From: Diploscapter coronatus | Lineage: Eukaryota > Nematoda > Chromadorea > Rhabditida > Rhabditidae | Length of the DNA stretch: 64,000 nt | Direction of reading: 5' to 3' | Assembly (NCBI GenBank): GCA_964036155.1 | Contig: OZ038422.1 | Location: 21,599,201 to 21,663,200 of the forward strand | In this document: one piece after another, positions 12,159-24,186 of the stretch | Layout of the letters: the number at the start of each line of letters is the position of its first letter | How positions within the stretch are numbered: the first letter of the stretch is position 1 | Notes under the pieces: model-generated | Seen by the model: the letters and a program-made list of their open reading frames with translations, nothing else | What the model was told of the DNA's origin: nothing | Databases searched by the model: none | Translations under genes and position numbers: made by a program

Positions 12159-13032
12159 CGTATATTCTGCAACGCATTTTCAAACAATAACGCGAGAAAT
12201 CTTCACAGAATTTATCTACTCAAAATTCCATCTTACCACTATTTAAAAGACCACTACTCATGTTCTCTGCTTATCAACCATTTTATTCTGTTCTCTTATG
12301 CTTTGCCTTCTTTTGTAGTAGAGTCTACCCTCTCTACCCATTCCAATACGCCAATGTCCATGTGCTCTCGTCCTCCTTTCACCTTTCTCCAATCAATTCC
12401 ATGCCCTGTCAATCATTCCAGAGTTCATTGCAGTCACTTTTCCTAATCATTCATTTCTCTTCTCCCTTAATTCTCGAATAGCGATTACTCGTCACTCCAT
12501 CCTCGTGTAAAACAACTGAGACGGACGAAAAGTGCGTGTGATTTTTATCAATTTCTGCTTTCTTCATTGCTTCCTTCGATTCTTCATAATAGGTTTTCAT
12601 GCCAACGAGTTTCACGGTTTCATGCGCCTTGCAATCGATTCTATAGCGATTTCTGAATGATGCAGAATGTCTCATTTATTACGGGTTCTCGACAATAGAA
12701 GACCTCTAGCCATTTTCATTACACTTCTTTTCGTTCTTTGTTTTGGCTCTGTTTGATAAGATTGCAGCTCTCCATGCACTCATTCATTCATGCAACCAGT
12801 ATCATTCTAATCTCTTTCCCTATCAATATCAGCTCTGCTCCATTCTCTTCCGATTAGGTTCTGTACTCAACCTCTTCCCCCTCCTTTCATTATTCAGCAC
12901 ACATTTTGTATGTTATCTTTCTTCTTATTCATTGCATTTTCTAGTTATTGTGCTTTTTGAATTTTCAATTTCCGTGATCCTATTCTTTCTTATTTTTCTT
13001 CTTCTCATATTTTCCCTCTCCTGTCAAACTCC

Positions 13033-13039
13033 TATATAA
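13033..13039 (+). promoter_or_regulatory. TATA box of the SDR gene
   Basis: TATATAA lies 109 bp upstream of the SDR start codon, in pyrimidine-rich DNA. Distance and strand fit a core promoter with a short 5' UTR; no other element is assigned. Confidence 0.45.
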
Positions 13040-13147
13040 CCTCTGAAAGATAACAAAAAGTTCACTATTTACCTGAGTCACTGTTATTCAGCGAATCTAA
13101 GACGCTCTTTCTCGGATTTTCGAATTTCTAAGAATTCCCTGAAAGCG

Positions 13148-15044
13148 ATGGAGCCCAAAGATGTCATCGACTTTGTCATTCTGATCGTCTATACTTTGGC
13201 TATTTCACTAATTGAAATCGTGAAGGCATTCATTCCGAATGGCATTCTTCCGCGCAAAAATGTAGCCGGTAAGAATATTCGAAAAAAAAACAATTGAGCA
13301 AACTAATTTAGGCAAGACCGTTCTAATTACTGGATCAGGAAGTGGGCTGGGACGAATGATGGCTATTGAGGTTTGTTACGCGAGTTTTCACTGAAAATCT
13401 GATATAGGAGGCTTTTCAAAGTGAAAATATCGTGCAATTATTTTTATCGCAATATTTTGAAATGAAAAAGAACGACACTTCGTAAAACTAAGAAAAAAAT
13501 TATAAGAATCAATCCTCTGACCATAGCTTTCTTCTTCTTCACATTACAATAAACCCAAATCGTCTTCAGTCTAAACTATGAAACAGTTGAAAAATATGAA
13601 ACTCTAGAGAATAGATAGACGGGGAATAAATTGGACTAGATTCTCCTGATAAATCTTTGATATATTTCTTAAAATAATGCAATTTACTACAAAGATCAAT
13701 TTGTACATTTCAGTTTGGCAAATTGGGCGCTAGAATAGTGTTGTGGGACGTGAACGAAAAGGGGAACACGGAGACGAGAGAAAAGTTAACGAATATGGGA
13801 GTAAAGGTAGCTAATTTTATGAGATCGGATATATTGAATGAGGTTAAAATCGAGATTTCTCGAAGTCGTTTCCTGCTCAAATCACTTAGTTTTGTTAATT
13901 GGGAAACAAGTATCATAGCACGTCTCTTTATGATCATTAAAACTATCTAAATGTGATCGAATCTCGAAAACTCAATCAATTCTTCTCTGTGAAACCTTGC
14001 ATGCAACATTTGAAGGGTTATGCAAATGATTTGAGGCTCACGCTTACACAGTCGACTTGTCGAAGAAAGACCAAATCAATGAAACTGCACAGAAAGTGAA
14101 ATATGAGGTTGGAAATGTGGACATACTGATTAACAACGCTGGAATTGTGACGGGTAGGCAGTTGATAAAGTGATTAAACTATGAACTTCTCATTTGATAG
14201 GGAAGAAGTTGTTCGAATGTCCAGATGATTTAATGGAAAAGACTATGTAAGATATAAGAAGAAAACTTAATTTCTTAAAAAAATTATTGCAGGCAAGTGA
14301 ACACAAACGCACTGTTCTATGTAAGAATTTATTATGACGATGGATGGGCTAAATATTCCTTAGACCCAAATTCTGGATAAAATATCAAACATTTTCATCA
14401 ATTCATAAGCGATTAAATTCCAATTGAACCCTATTCTAGACAACGAAGAATTTCCTTCCTGGCATGCTTGAATCGAACAGTGGTCATTTGGTGACAATAG
14501 CGAGTATGGCTGGCCAGGTTGGCGTGGCTGGATTGGTATGATTATCTTTACTCGACTAGTCGTTCTGTTCCTAACTGCAGGTGGATTATTGTGCTTCTAA
14601 ATTCGGCGCAGTGGGCTATCACGAATCGGTGACAGCCGAGATAATCCGTCTAGGGAAGAGTGGAGTCAACACCACACTTATCTGTCCCTACTACATCGAC
14701 ACTGGAATGTTTGACGGGGTTGAATCAAAGTATTTTTTTTTTAAATTTCTCTGCAATTATTATTCATCCTGTAGATCTCCATTGTTATTACCTATTCTGG
14801 AGCCGGAATATGTGATCGAATGCATACTGGAAGCAGTGTTGACTAACCGACGGCTTGTAGCTATGCCTCGATTCTGTTATTTGAGTATTTTTGCCAAAGG
14901 GTAACCATTCTTCTATTCAGTTATTGGACGGTTGTTTTGACTTTCAGTCTGCTTCCAATCACTGCACTCGAGAAAATCTCCGATTTCTTCGGTGTCAATA
15001 ATACAATGGACCATTTCAAAGGGCGAGTAGCTGCTAAACAATAA
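13148..15044 (+). CDS. Short-chain dehydrogenase/reductase, SDR16C type (RDH10 / HSD17B11-like)
   Basis: A 310-residue oxidoreductase in ten exons: 13148-13268, 13312-13370, 13714-13806, 14036-14153, 14201-14246, 14293-14320, 14440-14535, 14581-14729, 14775-14900, 14948-15044. An N-terminal hydrophobic helix (about residues 8-30, [20 protein letters not shown]) suits anchoring to ER or lipid droplets, as in retinol dehydrogenase 10 and 17-beta-HSD11. The Rossmann motif TGSGSGLG is at 47-54, NNAG at 124-127, catalytic Ser177, Tyr190 and Lys194 (YCASK). Asp after the second strand (VLWDVN) suggests NAD(H) preference. The substrate (retinoid, steroid or lipid) cannot be told. A TATA box precedes it and AATAAA follows the stop by 124 bp. 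All catalytic residues are intact. Confidence 0.94.
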
Positions 15045-15167
15045 TTTTCTACTTCATATTGCATTTACTTTCCAGTTGCAATGTTTCGTGTGCAATATTA
15101 AATAGAAAGCATTTCAATTTAATTGATGTATTTATCTCGCGTTTTAGCGATTAATTAATTCTGTATA

Positions 15168-15173
15168 AATAAA
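15168..15173 (+). terminator. Poly(A) signal AATAAA of the SDR gene
   Basis: AATAAA 124 bp beyond the SDR stop codon. The opposing membrane-protein gene ends within about 0.5 kb, so the 3' UTRs may nearly meet. Confidence 0.55.
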
Positions 15174-15662
15174 GATTCTTGGTACATTGATCGGTTGTAT
15201 GTTGCCTATCTTTTTTCTGGAATGTCAATGTCACTTCTCTTTCCTAGTACGGATGTGAATGTTGCTCCTCTGTGCCTGCAGTTGCTATCTTCGCTCCATT
15301 CACTCTACTCGCTTGCTTCGATCCATTCGATATCTTCATCGGAAATATATAACATGTTGATCTTCAATGATTATGCAATGTTTTTTCCCGAAACTTTAAT
15401 TGGACGGAGTGACGAAATCCTTTCTTTCCAAGTGTAATTTTTCACCAGTGATGATATGGAATTAATATTTAAAATAGGAACTAGAATAGTACATTTTCTC
15501 AATTTGTTTTGTCAAGCTTGAACCAAAACCGAGATTAAAATTTTTCTCCAAGTTTAGTAACCGGAATCGTAACTTGAATTGGCCGAAAATCGTAGGATCG
15601 GACTTTCGACCCGCCCCTATCACTCATTATCCTTTTACTTTTTTCTCCATCTACTAATTCCA

Positions 15663-17228
15663 TTATTTTCGATTTATCAGTGATTTCAACTTACTGTAGG
15701 CGCAGGTGTCTGGATTTGTGTGGGAGCCGATGGCGGATTCGATCGGATGGAGTCGTAGTGCTGAAAGATTTAATTGATAGCTTCCAAGAAGATCATAAAA
15801 TGCTTGTGATTAAATTTTCATGTTTTTTAAGTATGTTAAAATTGTGGTAAATAATTTGCAAGTTGATCTTCATTGAGCTTTCTTTGGAGAATTATAAATT
15901 CTTAGAATCCACTGCATCTTACTTCTGCAGTTCGCATGTTGGCGTCCTTCAAATGCGGCAGGGTTTTCTTCTGAATAATGAACATTTATTGAATCATTCT
16001 TTTATCTCCCAACCTGCCGTCGTGTCGAACTGGCAGCAGTGACCAGATTTGGATCGGAAGAAATGCGAGTTCTGGAATGTCGCTGTAGCGGCATGTGCTC
16101 CTCCGCTTTTATCCGCGTATTTGATTTTCTCTTGTCCTTGTCTCGCTTCCTCGGCTTCTCTTCTTTATGATGAACTCTACCCAAAGATTTCAATCAATTA
16201 TTCAATGAAGATTTTCAAATTTCACTTTGGAAACCTTAGACCATGCTGAATAGTTTGAAAAGATATTCCCCCCTAATTTTCGTTTTTCATTTTTATGGCT
16301 TTTAGATTTTATGGTCTGGGTTTATTTCAAATACTCTTCAATTGGCTTACTTTTCGAATGTTTCGGACCGAAATCGGTGTAGAACCTTCGCGGATCAGAT
16401 ACTAGAACACTGACCTGAAACATTGTTTGCAATTCCCTCATTCACTTGCACTCACATCTTCAGCATATCTCAATTCACCCTTTGCAGCTTCCAGGTGTTT
16501 CTTCTTCTTGAAGGCATTTTCGTTGACCTCGACCTTCGGCTGACAAATATAGTGGAGGATGTCTAATGGAATGAAGTTGCACATATAGTCATCGATCAGA
16601 GTGATCATCTGCTGCTCCAGCTTGTAGTATTCTTGTCTGAATCAAGATAAAGTAAGGTGAATCATCTAGAACATCCTCGAATGACTTTTCAATAAAACGA
16701 ATCAACACATTTTTCTTGTTCCGAATAGATATAGCATTGATGACACTGGCTTAACCTAATACAGTATTCTTGCCACTAAAAGAGAGTTCTCAAATTATTG
16801 TAGTAAATATGAAGAGAACATAGTGAGATCATTTTTCATTTATTCTTGGGAGTGGCATTTGAAAACTTATTAAGAAAGTTAGCTAACTGATATCTAGAGT
16901 AGAGTATTTTGTTGACGACAACCAGCAGTAGACTGATAACTCCTGTCAGTGCAACCAGCGCCTAAAAATATGCCATTTCAATCAAGATCCATTCCTCGTT
17001 CCTTGCATTATTGAATGAGGCTCTGCAGAATTGATTTCAACTCACCCAAAGAATGGTGATGAGATTTTCGGGATCGAAGTGGCACTAAAATGGGATATGA
17101 TTAGATTTTGACGAATATTTTTTGCCAAGTGAAAGTGCGAAAAATCTGTTGTGAATTCGAATGAATCGACAGCGGAATTTTTAAATCGCTATCACTAATT
17201 CTCAACGTACACTTTTATTGTTGGCCAT
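15663..17228 (-). CDS. Single-pass membrane protein of unknown function
   Basis: Not recognised. Exons 17228-17211, 17084-17046, 16961-16888, 16636-16456, 16414-16351, 15970-15923 and 15760-15663 join in frame to 173 residues. The N-terminus is short (MANNKS, then CHFDPENLITILW). One strong membrane helix spans residues 20-36 (LVALTGVISLLLVVV). A cytoplasmic-type tail follows with YQQEYYKLEQQ, a Lys-rich patch and a Thr/Pro/Ser-rich end; no signal peptide. The stop used is the first in frame. A perfect donor GTAAGT just before it, and an acceptor near 15265 giving a short alternative tail ending at 15244, mean the last exon may be spliced. The AG before the ATG could be a spliced-leader site. 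Exons 3-5 are the best supported. Confidence 0.66.
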
Positions 17229-20200
17229 TGTCCTGAGACTGCCGTAGATCTTCGAAGTCGTGGTAATGAAGAAAATATCCAATCAAAAATTACTCCATGC
17301 AAATATTCTAAACCTTTTAGTAAATTTAAAATAAATTTCTATGAACTTTTGTTTTGACTAGATTAGTGTCATTTTTCATCTTCGGAGGATAGCAATAATT
17401 TCAGTTTCTATTCTTTGAAAAATGACTCGTTATCCCGATTTTTCGACATCTTCGACTGAACAATATAATCTCCAGATTGAAAAGTTGAATATGAGTAATG
17501 ATGGCTTTTTGAAATTTTTTATAAATCCTTTTGTTCGGCAGTTAGACTACAGTACGTAGACTATCATTTGTGACTTCAATCCAGGGCGCTAATCTCGACG
17601 TAAATCCTCTCTTACAGACATTTAACGCCTTGATCTGTTGACTTTTCCGACATTCATGTGGATTAAATCCTTGACTTTTCTGCAATCCTCTTAGGCAAAA
17701 TGCGTCTGGGATAGCGAATTTCAAGCTTTATCTTCAGGTTATCCTCCCTATATTTGGAACTCCGACAAGGGCTTCATGCTGCCAGGAAGACACTCACTTT
17801 CCTAAGCTTGATCTCCTGACCAGTTAATCCTCGTTGAACCTTTACATTCATATTTACAACCAATTAAAGTGTGATTTTTGTCGAATCGTCCCTCTATTTT
17901 GCTCGGAAATTCAACGGAGCTCATTAAAATAATTGTACCGAGTTGAATGGGTTTCGAATAAAATATTTCTGCCAATCAGAAAAATGGGTCAACACATCTG
18001 CTCGTGGGTAGAAATCGGGGGAAAAACGATTAAGAAAACAGCTGATAAATGGAAAATGAGCTTGATCGGACAGGCAAAGGGGAAAAGACTGAAAGCAGTA
18101 CTTCTAGTTCTTATATAAAGGGCTAATTACCTTTTCCTCCCACAGCGCCATTTACAAACCGTCAATGAAATTGTTGACTGTAATGCGTTTCAAGAAAATC
18201 ACCTGTTTTACTCTTTTTTTGTTTTTTTAAGTTTCTACTATTTAGGTGAAAATTTTGTTCATTAATAGTTCGTTATTTCACAGCTTTTTTCTTTCAAACA
18301 ATGAATGGTATTATTTTTTATTTTGTTCATACATTTTAAATATGGCAACACTGATCGAGTATGAAGAGATTTTTCGACTTTCGACATTTTTGAAATGGCA
18401 TTTTTAGACGAAACGGAAATGGAGATTATTTTTAGTAGCACTCATTCATTAGTTTTATTGTGCTTGGAATCGAGATCAATTTGCATTTTTACGTTTCAAA
18501 TTGGGGAGGAATTCGAGGAAAGAAGGGATAAGAAATGGCTGTGTAAATGTCGCATGAAATGAGGAGGAAAGGAAAGATGAATGAACTGCCAAAATTGGAG
18601 CGCAAAATAATGTGACATTTGCAGCGGAGCTGTTTTCGGAGGAAAAGTTCGCTAATCTAATTTTTACAATTGAACAGGAAAATTGAATTTATGCTTTTTC
18701 CATTTATTTGTTTGGAAGAAAGCTACTGGGATTACTGTAATTCGTTTCATTCATTTACGCATATTTTACTTTCTTACTGAAACTACTCTATCATGTTCGT
18801 TGCCAAATAAAGGTAGAGTTGCGACACGACCCAAAATATTACGAAATTATTCATAGTCACGAACAAGGGATGGGATAGGCACCAAATAGTTCATTTCGAG
18901 AATTATAGATAAAAAATAGGCCTAAAATTGATACAGTATATCACGTTATCCCCGCCTACTAACACCTTGTAATCATTGTCCAGGGAAGATTTCTTTGTTA
19001 ATGAGCATGAGAAAGCGGAAACGAAAAATTGTCATTACAATCATCTCACGATGATGTGATTAACTTGAAAGATCACAGCTTTAATATCATTTTTAAAGAT
19101 GATAATTGCATTTTTTAATCCTCGTAGTACTACGAAAGGTTGAATTTCCCTTGAGTTTTGACTTTTATGAATAATTCGTTCAAAACAGAACTTTCTGTTG
19201 AAAGTCCACGTGTGATTCAGGAAGATTACACCTGTTTCTGGGTGATGTCATGGCTGCTTTCGGTCCTGTAAACTCGATAAAGTGGCTCCCTGCCAATTCG
19301 ATGGATAGTCTGTAGTGATTGAGCACTTTGCGTTCATTCATCAATTCTCTGCATTTCCCTGCATTAGTCAGCGATTTGTTGTCATCTGATTCCCCATTTT
19401 CCCTTATTCTTTTTTTCTGCAACATTTTCTGTGCAGTTTTCAGTCAGCATGACCTGTCAAAAAATTCACTGAATAAATAAACGTGAATCAGACAGAAATA
19501 GTAGCTAAAGACCAAAGGCACAAAGGCATAAGACTGCAGATGACACAAAGAGCAGAGGGAAACCGTTCTGAAAACGAGGTCCCAGATCAAAGTTAGCCTA
19601 CCCCCTGTTGAGTAAATTCGATCAAATTCGATGAGTTATAAATACATCTCAAGCTTTCGTCGTTATTTACATTTTAGGTAGCAATATTTAATCCGGCATT
19701 TTTTCTCACCTTGCAAACATTATTGTTTGATTTTCGCCATTTCATGTGTGCCTCTATCTAAATATTTGTTTTTCCATGTTGGAGTACTTGTGATTTCAAA
19801 GAAAGAGGCACTTGATTGCAAACTAATTTGTCGCGCAGCAGAAGCTGTGTAACAAACTATAGAATTTTTCTAAGTGCACCATGTGAAAATGTGTGACACA
19901 ACGACTTCTAAAATAGGCCTGTTACGTTAAATTCTATAGTTTGTTTTGACATTTTCAAAATTTTGATCACTGTATGTTGCCTGGTGCTTTAAACTACACC
20001 ACTAGAGCAAAGAAACTTCCTCGTGAATGACATTTTGTCCGGAAATTTCAAATCACTTTTTATCGCTTTCACTCACTAAAACTACGAGTTTTAAAGATAA
20101 CTCGTGAGTAATGGGCATTTCAATATGCCTAATGACTTGCTATTATTAGGGAGGAGGTTTCGAATATGATTTCATCTAAAAGATTTCAATTTATTTCGAA

Positions 20201-23200
20201 TTTCATATATTTTTTCATCTGTATTTGGAGAACTCAGAACCTCGATTGTAAGCAGCATTCCATTAACTCTGCAAATAGCTTCTTTTGGATTGCAACACGA
20301 CGTTTTATGGCTTTAATCCATTTCTTCTACTTTATTTATCCAACACAATCATAATCTCCTAATCCGCTTCTCTCAAAACCTAAATAGAACCTACCATATC
20401 CTAACTTAAGGGAATAAAGGAACGGCGGAGAAATATTTACCTCCAAGAAGTGTCCCTCTCAAGTCTCCTCACATCACTTCGCATTTAGCCTGAAGCATAG
20501 AGCTTCTTCCCAGTTATGGCTCTGAAACTGAATCTACTATGGTTTCACTTCTCAGTCAACATGCCTCCAACAGCCAGGATTTAGATAATCCAAAAAATCC
20601 CGCTGATGAAGACTTTTCTTTATCAGTGCGCGTATTTACAGGGCAAATGCCCATTTATTTGTCCTGGATTAAAAATATCAGTCAGTCAGTCTTTAATCAT
20701 CTTTGAGATTAGAAACAGGAATGATGTTATCCTTGAGAAAGGAGAAAGAGCAGAATATTCCTCTAGTTTAGTCTGTGAATGCATAATCCAATCCAGGCCT
20801 CCTTCTTCGCCTCTCCTAGAGCTGTTCATGTTCGTTAACCGTTCAGATTGGAATAATTAAATAATTAACGAGGGCAAACAGCTAGATGAGAAGAGGGAGA
20901 TATACGTGCTTGTGGACACACATCATGGGGCATGGAAATGAGATGCCACAGACAAAGGCAAAGGGAAGGCCCATTTAAATGCCAACTGAGGAGAGACTTC
21001 AGGCACTGACAGCAGAGTCAAAGTGAAAAATGCAGAAATGCAAAGATTCTGATCAGAATAAGACCAATCAACTAATAATCCTATTCATCATCCAATTACT
21101 TTTCACATAAACAATCGTCTAATTACCAGACCTTTCAAAGAACGACTTGAATGATGCATAATAGTTTGACCCTAAGATTAAACAATACTGGCCTTTCTAT
21201 ATTTGCCATACACCTTCGCATGATAATTTATTCCTGTTTTAAATATCTGTGCATTGCTCGGTATTTTGCTAGGATATTTTTAAATGCCCTTTTCAGAAGA
21301 GGATATATTCTCGAATTTCTAGAAAAGCGTATATTACTGGAAAAGAATAGAATTCTTTTCTCTTTGTTATGCAACTTCAGTCTTTGCACATGACTTCGGC
21401 CATGTATTTGAAGCCTAATTTGGCTTGTATCCTCTTTCGCTTCTTTCTGAGATGCGAATAGTATTTTCGTATGTGCATTTGTGAATCTTTTGCCTTTGGT
21501 TTTTCAAACTGAGATTATTCATAAAACGTACGTTTTTACACTGCGAATTTGTTTGTTGTGCAGTGATTAGAAATGGCTTACAATGAAATCCCTTTGCCCT
21601 GATTCTGATTCGAATTACATTTCGGTTTTGATGCATTTTGCTGCATTGAGCAGTCACATGCACAGATTCACAATATCTAAATTCGTGCACCAGATAAATT
21701 GCCTGATAAATTACGAGAAGGGGAGCAAAATCTGCCGCCAACCATAACATTTTCCAGAATTCGTCCCCCCATTTTGAACAAATTCCAAACCCACCCAATT
21801 TTATCTATTTTTAATCTTACTATACTTCCCCATTCTGAGTATATTCCTATTTATCGCCAAATTATAAATGCGATTTCAAACTATCTTTGGGATTTGAATC
21901 TCCACCTCCACGAGAGTTGGTTTTTTTTCTGAGATATTAAATGGGGAGGGGATTTTTGGAAGATGAAATCTGCTGAAATTCATTTAATATTTCTGGATCG
22001 ATGTACATGATAGTCATGAATTTTTAAAGATAAGCTTTGAAGCTCGCCCTGGCGATCTAACCAAGGAATCTTTGCAGTGTTTCATAAAATTCAAAACTAA
22101 AATAGGTGCATCTAAAAGAACAAAAAATGTTGAATTTATTTATGTTTTTTTCATCAAAAATAAGTAACGGCGGCATATGGATAATTTTAAAAATAATTCC
22201 GTTGTATTGGAAATTACATGTATACTAATTTTTGCAATATGCTTTGTACTCGAAAGAATTTTGAAGACACTGCGTACTGTGGATTCTCGTTTTTGTTTAA
22301 AAAATTACATCAATCCACTCAGAAATTTTGTGTTTTCATATGCCTCTACTTTTGCCCCAAAATTGCACTGGGTTCGGAGAATATTCTCCTGTAGTGATCG
22401 TCAGAGCCGAAATTAAAGTAGAAAGTTATATTAAAAGTTCCCTAAGCCATTACATTTTCGCTCAATCCATGATGCTTCGGATGCGATAGTCATTCTTTAA
22501 TGAACACTTTTCAAATAATCTCAACAAATTATTGACACCACAAATGAAGAGTCGATCCACAGATCAGCTAACTGACACATTGTTGGCTTGACTCATATGA
22601 ATACTAGTGGAAGTAAACAGAAATGAGTGGTTGAAGGATGGAATTAAGTCAGAACGAGTACGTTTTTGTTGCATTTCCGTTGAGCGATCGACAGGTCATT
22701 CGTTCAGTCAAGGGAGTACGCATTGATCAGTTTGTTTTCTGCTTGCGTCTTCGTTTCCTGTTCCATCGATCGGCCTTGCGCTTTCCCTCTGAAATCATTC
22801 CTCTCTCCTCGTGCTTGGCGATTTCATCACATCGTCACTCCAATCATTTGACCGATTCTATTCTAAATTTGGCTTTTCCCTCGCCTTTCAACCGAATATC
22901 ATTTCATTTGATCTTTCTCAAAAAGGCAACAATCTTTGACTGCAGTTTTACATAAGTGCACAAGGAAATTGAAAGCTTTTCGATATACTGTGCATCTATA
23001 AAAGTGACTTCAGAATCATCCATAATTTCAATCTTTAGCACATGTGGGAGAGAAACAATTTCCTCTGAATCCAGCGTGACCTCTATTCTTTAAATGTTAC
23101 CCTTACTTTTGGATAATTTTTAAACATTATTTTGTTGCGAGATTAAATTTGCAATGGCGAATTGAACATTTGTTCAATTGTGCAATATCATAGAAGGAAG

Positions 23201-23562
23201 TATTTTTGGCAAAGAACGAGTTGACAATTTTGGAAATGCGAATCGAAAAAGAATTTGACGTAATGTGGTAGGTGTGCAAATGGAAACGAAAGGGAAGGGG
23301 GAAGGGAGTTTGAGAAGAGGGGAAAGAAATGGAGGAGTGCAGAGATCATATATTGAATGAAGTTGAAAGAATTCGGGAGATTCAAGGTAATTGTTTGCAG
23401 GTCACGTTGCACTTGCAACGCAATTCTGAATTCTGAATACATAAAACAGGAAAATTCGTCAATTATATGATTTACACAAAACAATGACACGAAATTGGCC
23501 GAATTGACGTGAAGCGGACAACGAAATTAGTCAGATGGAAAAAAACAAGATATGAATATATC
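17229..23562. other. AT-rich intergenic DNA, no gene found
   Basis: No exon chain with consistent phase was found on either strand. A TATATAAAG at about 18111-18119 (plus) is followed by only a 21-codon ORF beginning MKLLTVMRF. A 17-bp perfect inverted repeat occurs at 19851-19945. ORFs such as 21415-21798 and 22638-22955 lack splice logic or domain motifs and are treated as noise. Confidence 0.5.
19851..19945. repeat. Hairpin-forming inverted repeat
   Basis: AACAAACTATAGAATTT (19851-19867) and its exact complement (19929-19945) flank a 61-base loop. It may be a degraded foldback element or an RNA hairpin; no target duplication is evident. Confidence 0.55.
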
Positions 23563-23933
23563 TAGGACCGCAAATGGTTTTGCCAAATTTACAATTTACT
23601 GGATTTTCCTATCCAAACTTATCACTTCCGATGTGACTAAGATATTCATGCCGAAAAAAATAAAATAATAATTTTTGACCGAAAAATTCACCAGAAACAG
23701 CTTGCGTAATGAACACGTTTTTCCAATATAAAACGTCCGAGAGTGCCTGTGAACACTCACTTTCTGACAAGATTTTCTGGTGAACAACCACTTCTATGGG
23801 TGGTTCATCGATTCTGATGATGATCTTTTGTGAATACCAACTTTGAAGGGAACTTGCTTCCTAGTTTTGGGATTTTCAATAGCCTTTTTTAACAAAAGCG
23901 AAAAATGTAAGAGTGCAGAGTTTGTGGTCTCGA
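23563..23933 (-). mobile_element. hAT-type non-autonomous element, copy C
   Basis: A 371-bp element inverted relative to A, B and D. The plus-strand left end is TAGGACCGCAAATGG and the inverted right end TCGAGACCACAAAC. The flanks AATATATC (23555-23562) and AATATACC (23934-23941) are the 8-bp duplication with one mismatch. The interior is nearly identical to copy D over about 300 bp, so both moved or were copied recently. Small ORFs inside are not conserved coding. Confidence 0.9.
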
Positions 23934-24013
23934 AATATACCTAATCTTCAAAAGTGCTAATTCCACAAGATCAATCTGAAATTTAAGCAATTAACTTTTG
24001 CAATTGCCAACTA

Positions 24014-24184
24014 CCATTTGACGGGGCAATGGAGTGTGCAATGCTGGAATGCTTTTTTATCGTATGACGGAGTGATTTTCGTCAAATGGTGAAGATTTTT
24101 TTTGGAAAGCGCGAGATACTTGATCATTTGATAAAAAATCGCTACGTCAAATGGCAAAACTCATTCCGCCGCCCCGTCAAATGG
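24014..24184. mobile_element. TA-flanked MITE, mariner-type
   Basis: A 171-bp element with perfect 14-bp terminal inverted repeats CCATTTGACGGGGC, flanked by TA on both sides (24012-24013 and 24185-24186). CGTCAAATGG recurs at 24080 and 24145 as well as in the right end, giving an internal palindromic order. Class inferred from TA target and short ends. It lies 80 bp from hAT copy C. Confidence 0.82.
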
Positions 24185-24186
24185 TA

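Larger units (their letters stand above)
10966..13147. other. Intergenic region with a nested transposon and pyrimidine-rich DNA
   Basis: It contains the poly(A) site of the preceding gene, the nested hAT/palindrome insertion at 11454-12158, and C/T-rich sequence at 11030-11360 and 12250-13030 whose ORFs (runs of Ser, Leu, Phe) are composition artefacts. The TATA box of the SDR gene is at its right end. Confidence 0.6.

Noticed and set aside
15686..15760. Alternative last-exon frame of the membrane protein ending in TVS
   Set aside because: The preceding exon (16351-16414) ends in phase 1, which fixes a different frame.
23596..23791. Short minus-strand ORFs near 23.6 kb
   Set aside because: They lie wholly inside hAT copy C and match inverted copy D with indels; they are not conserved coding.
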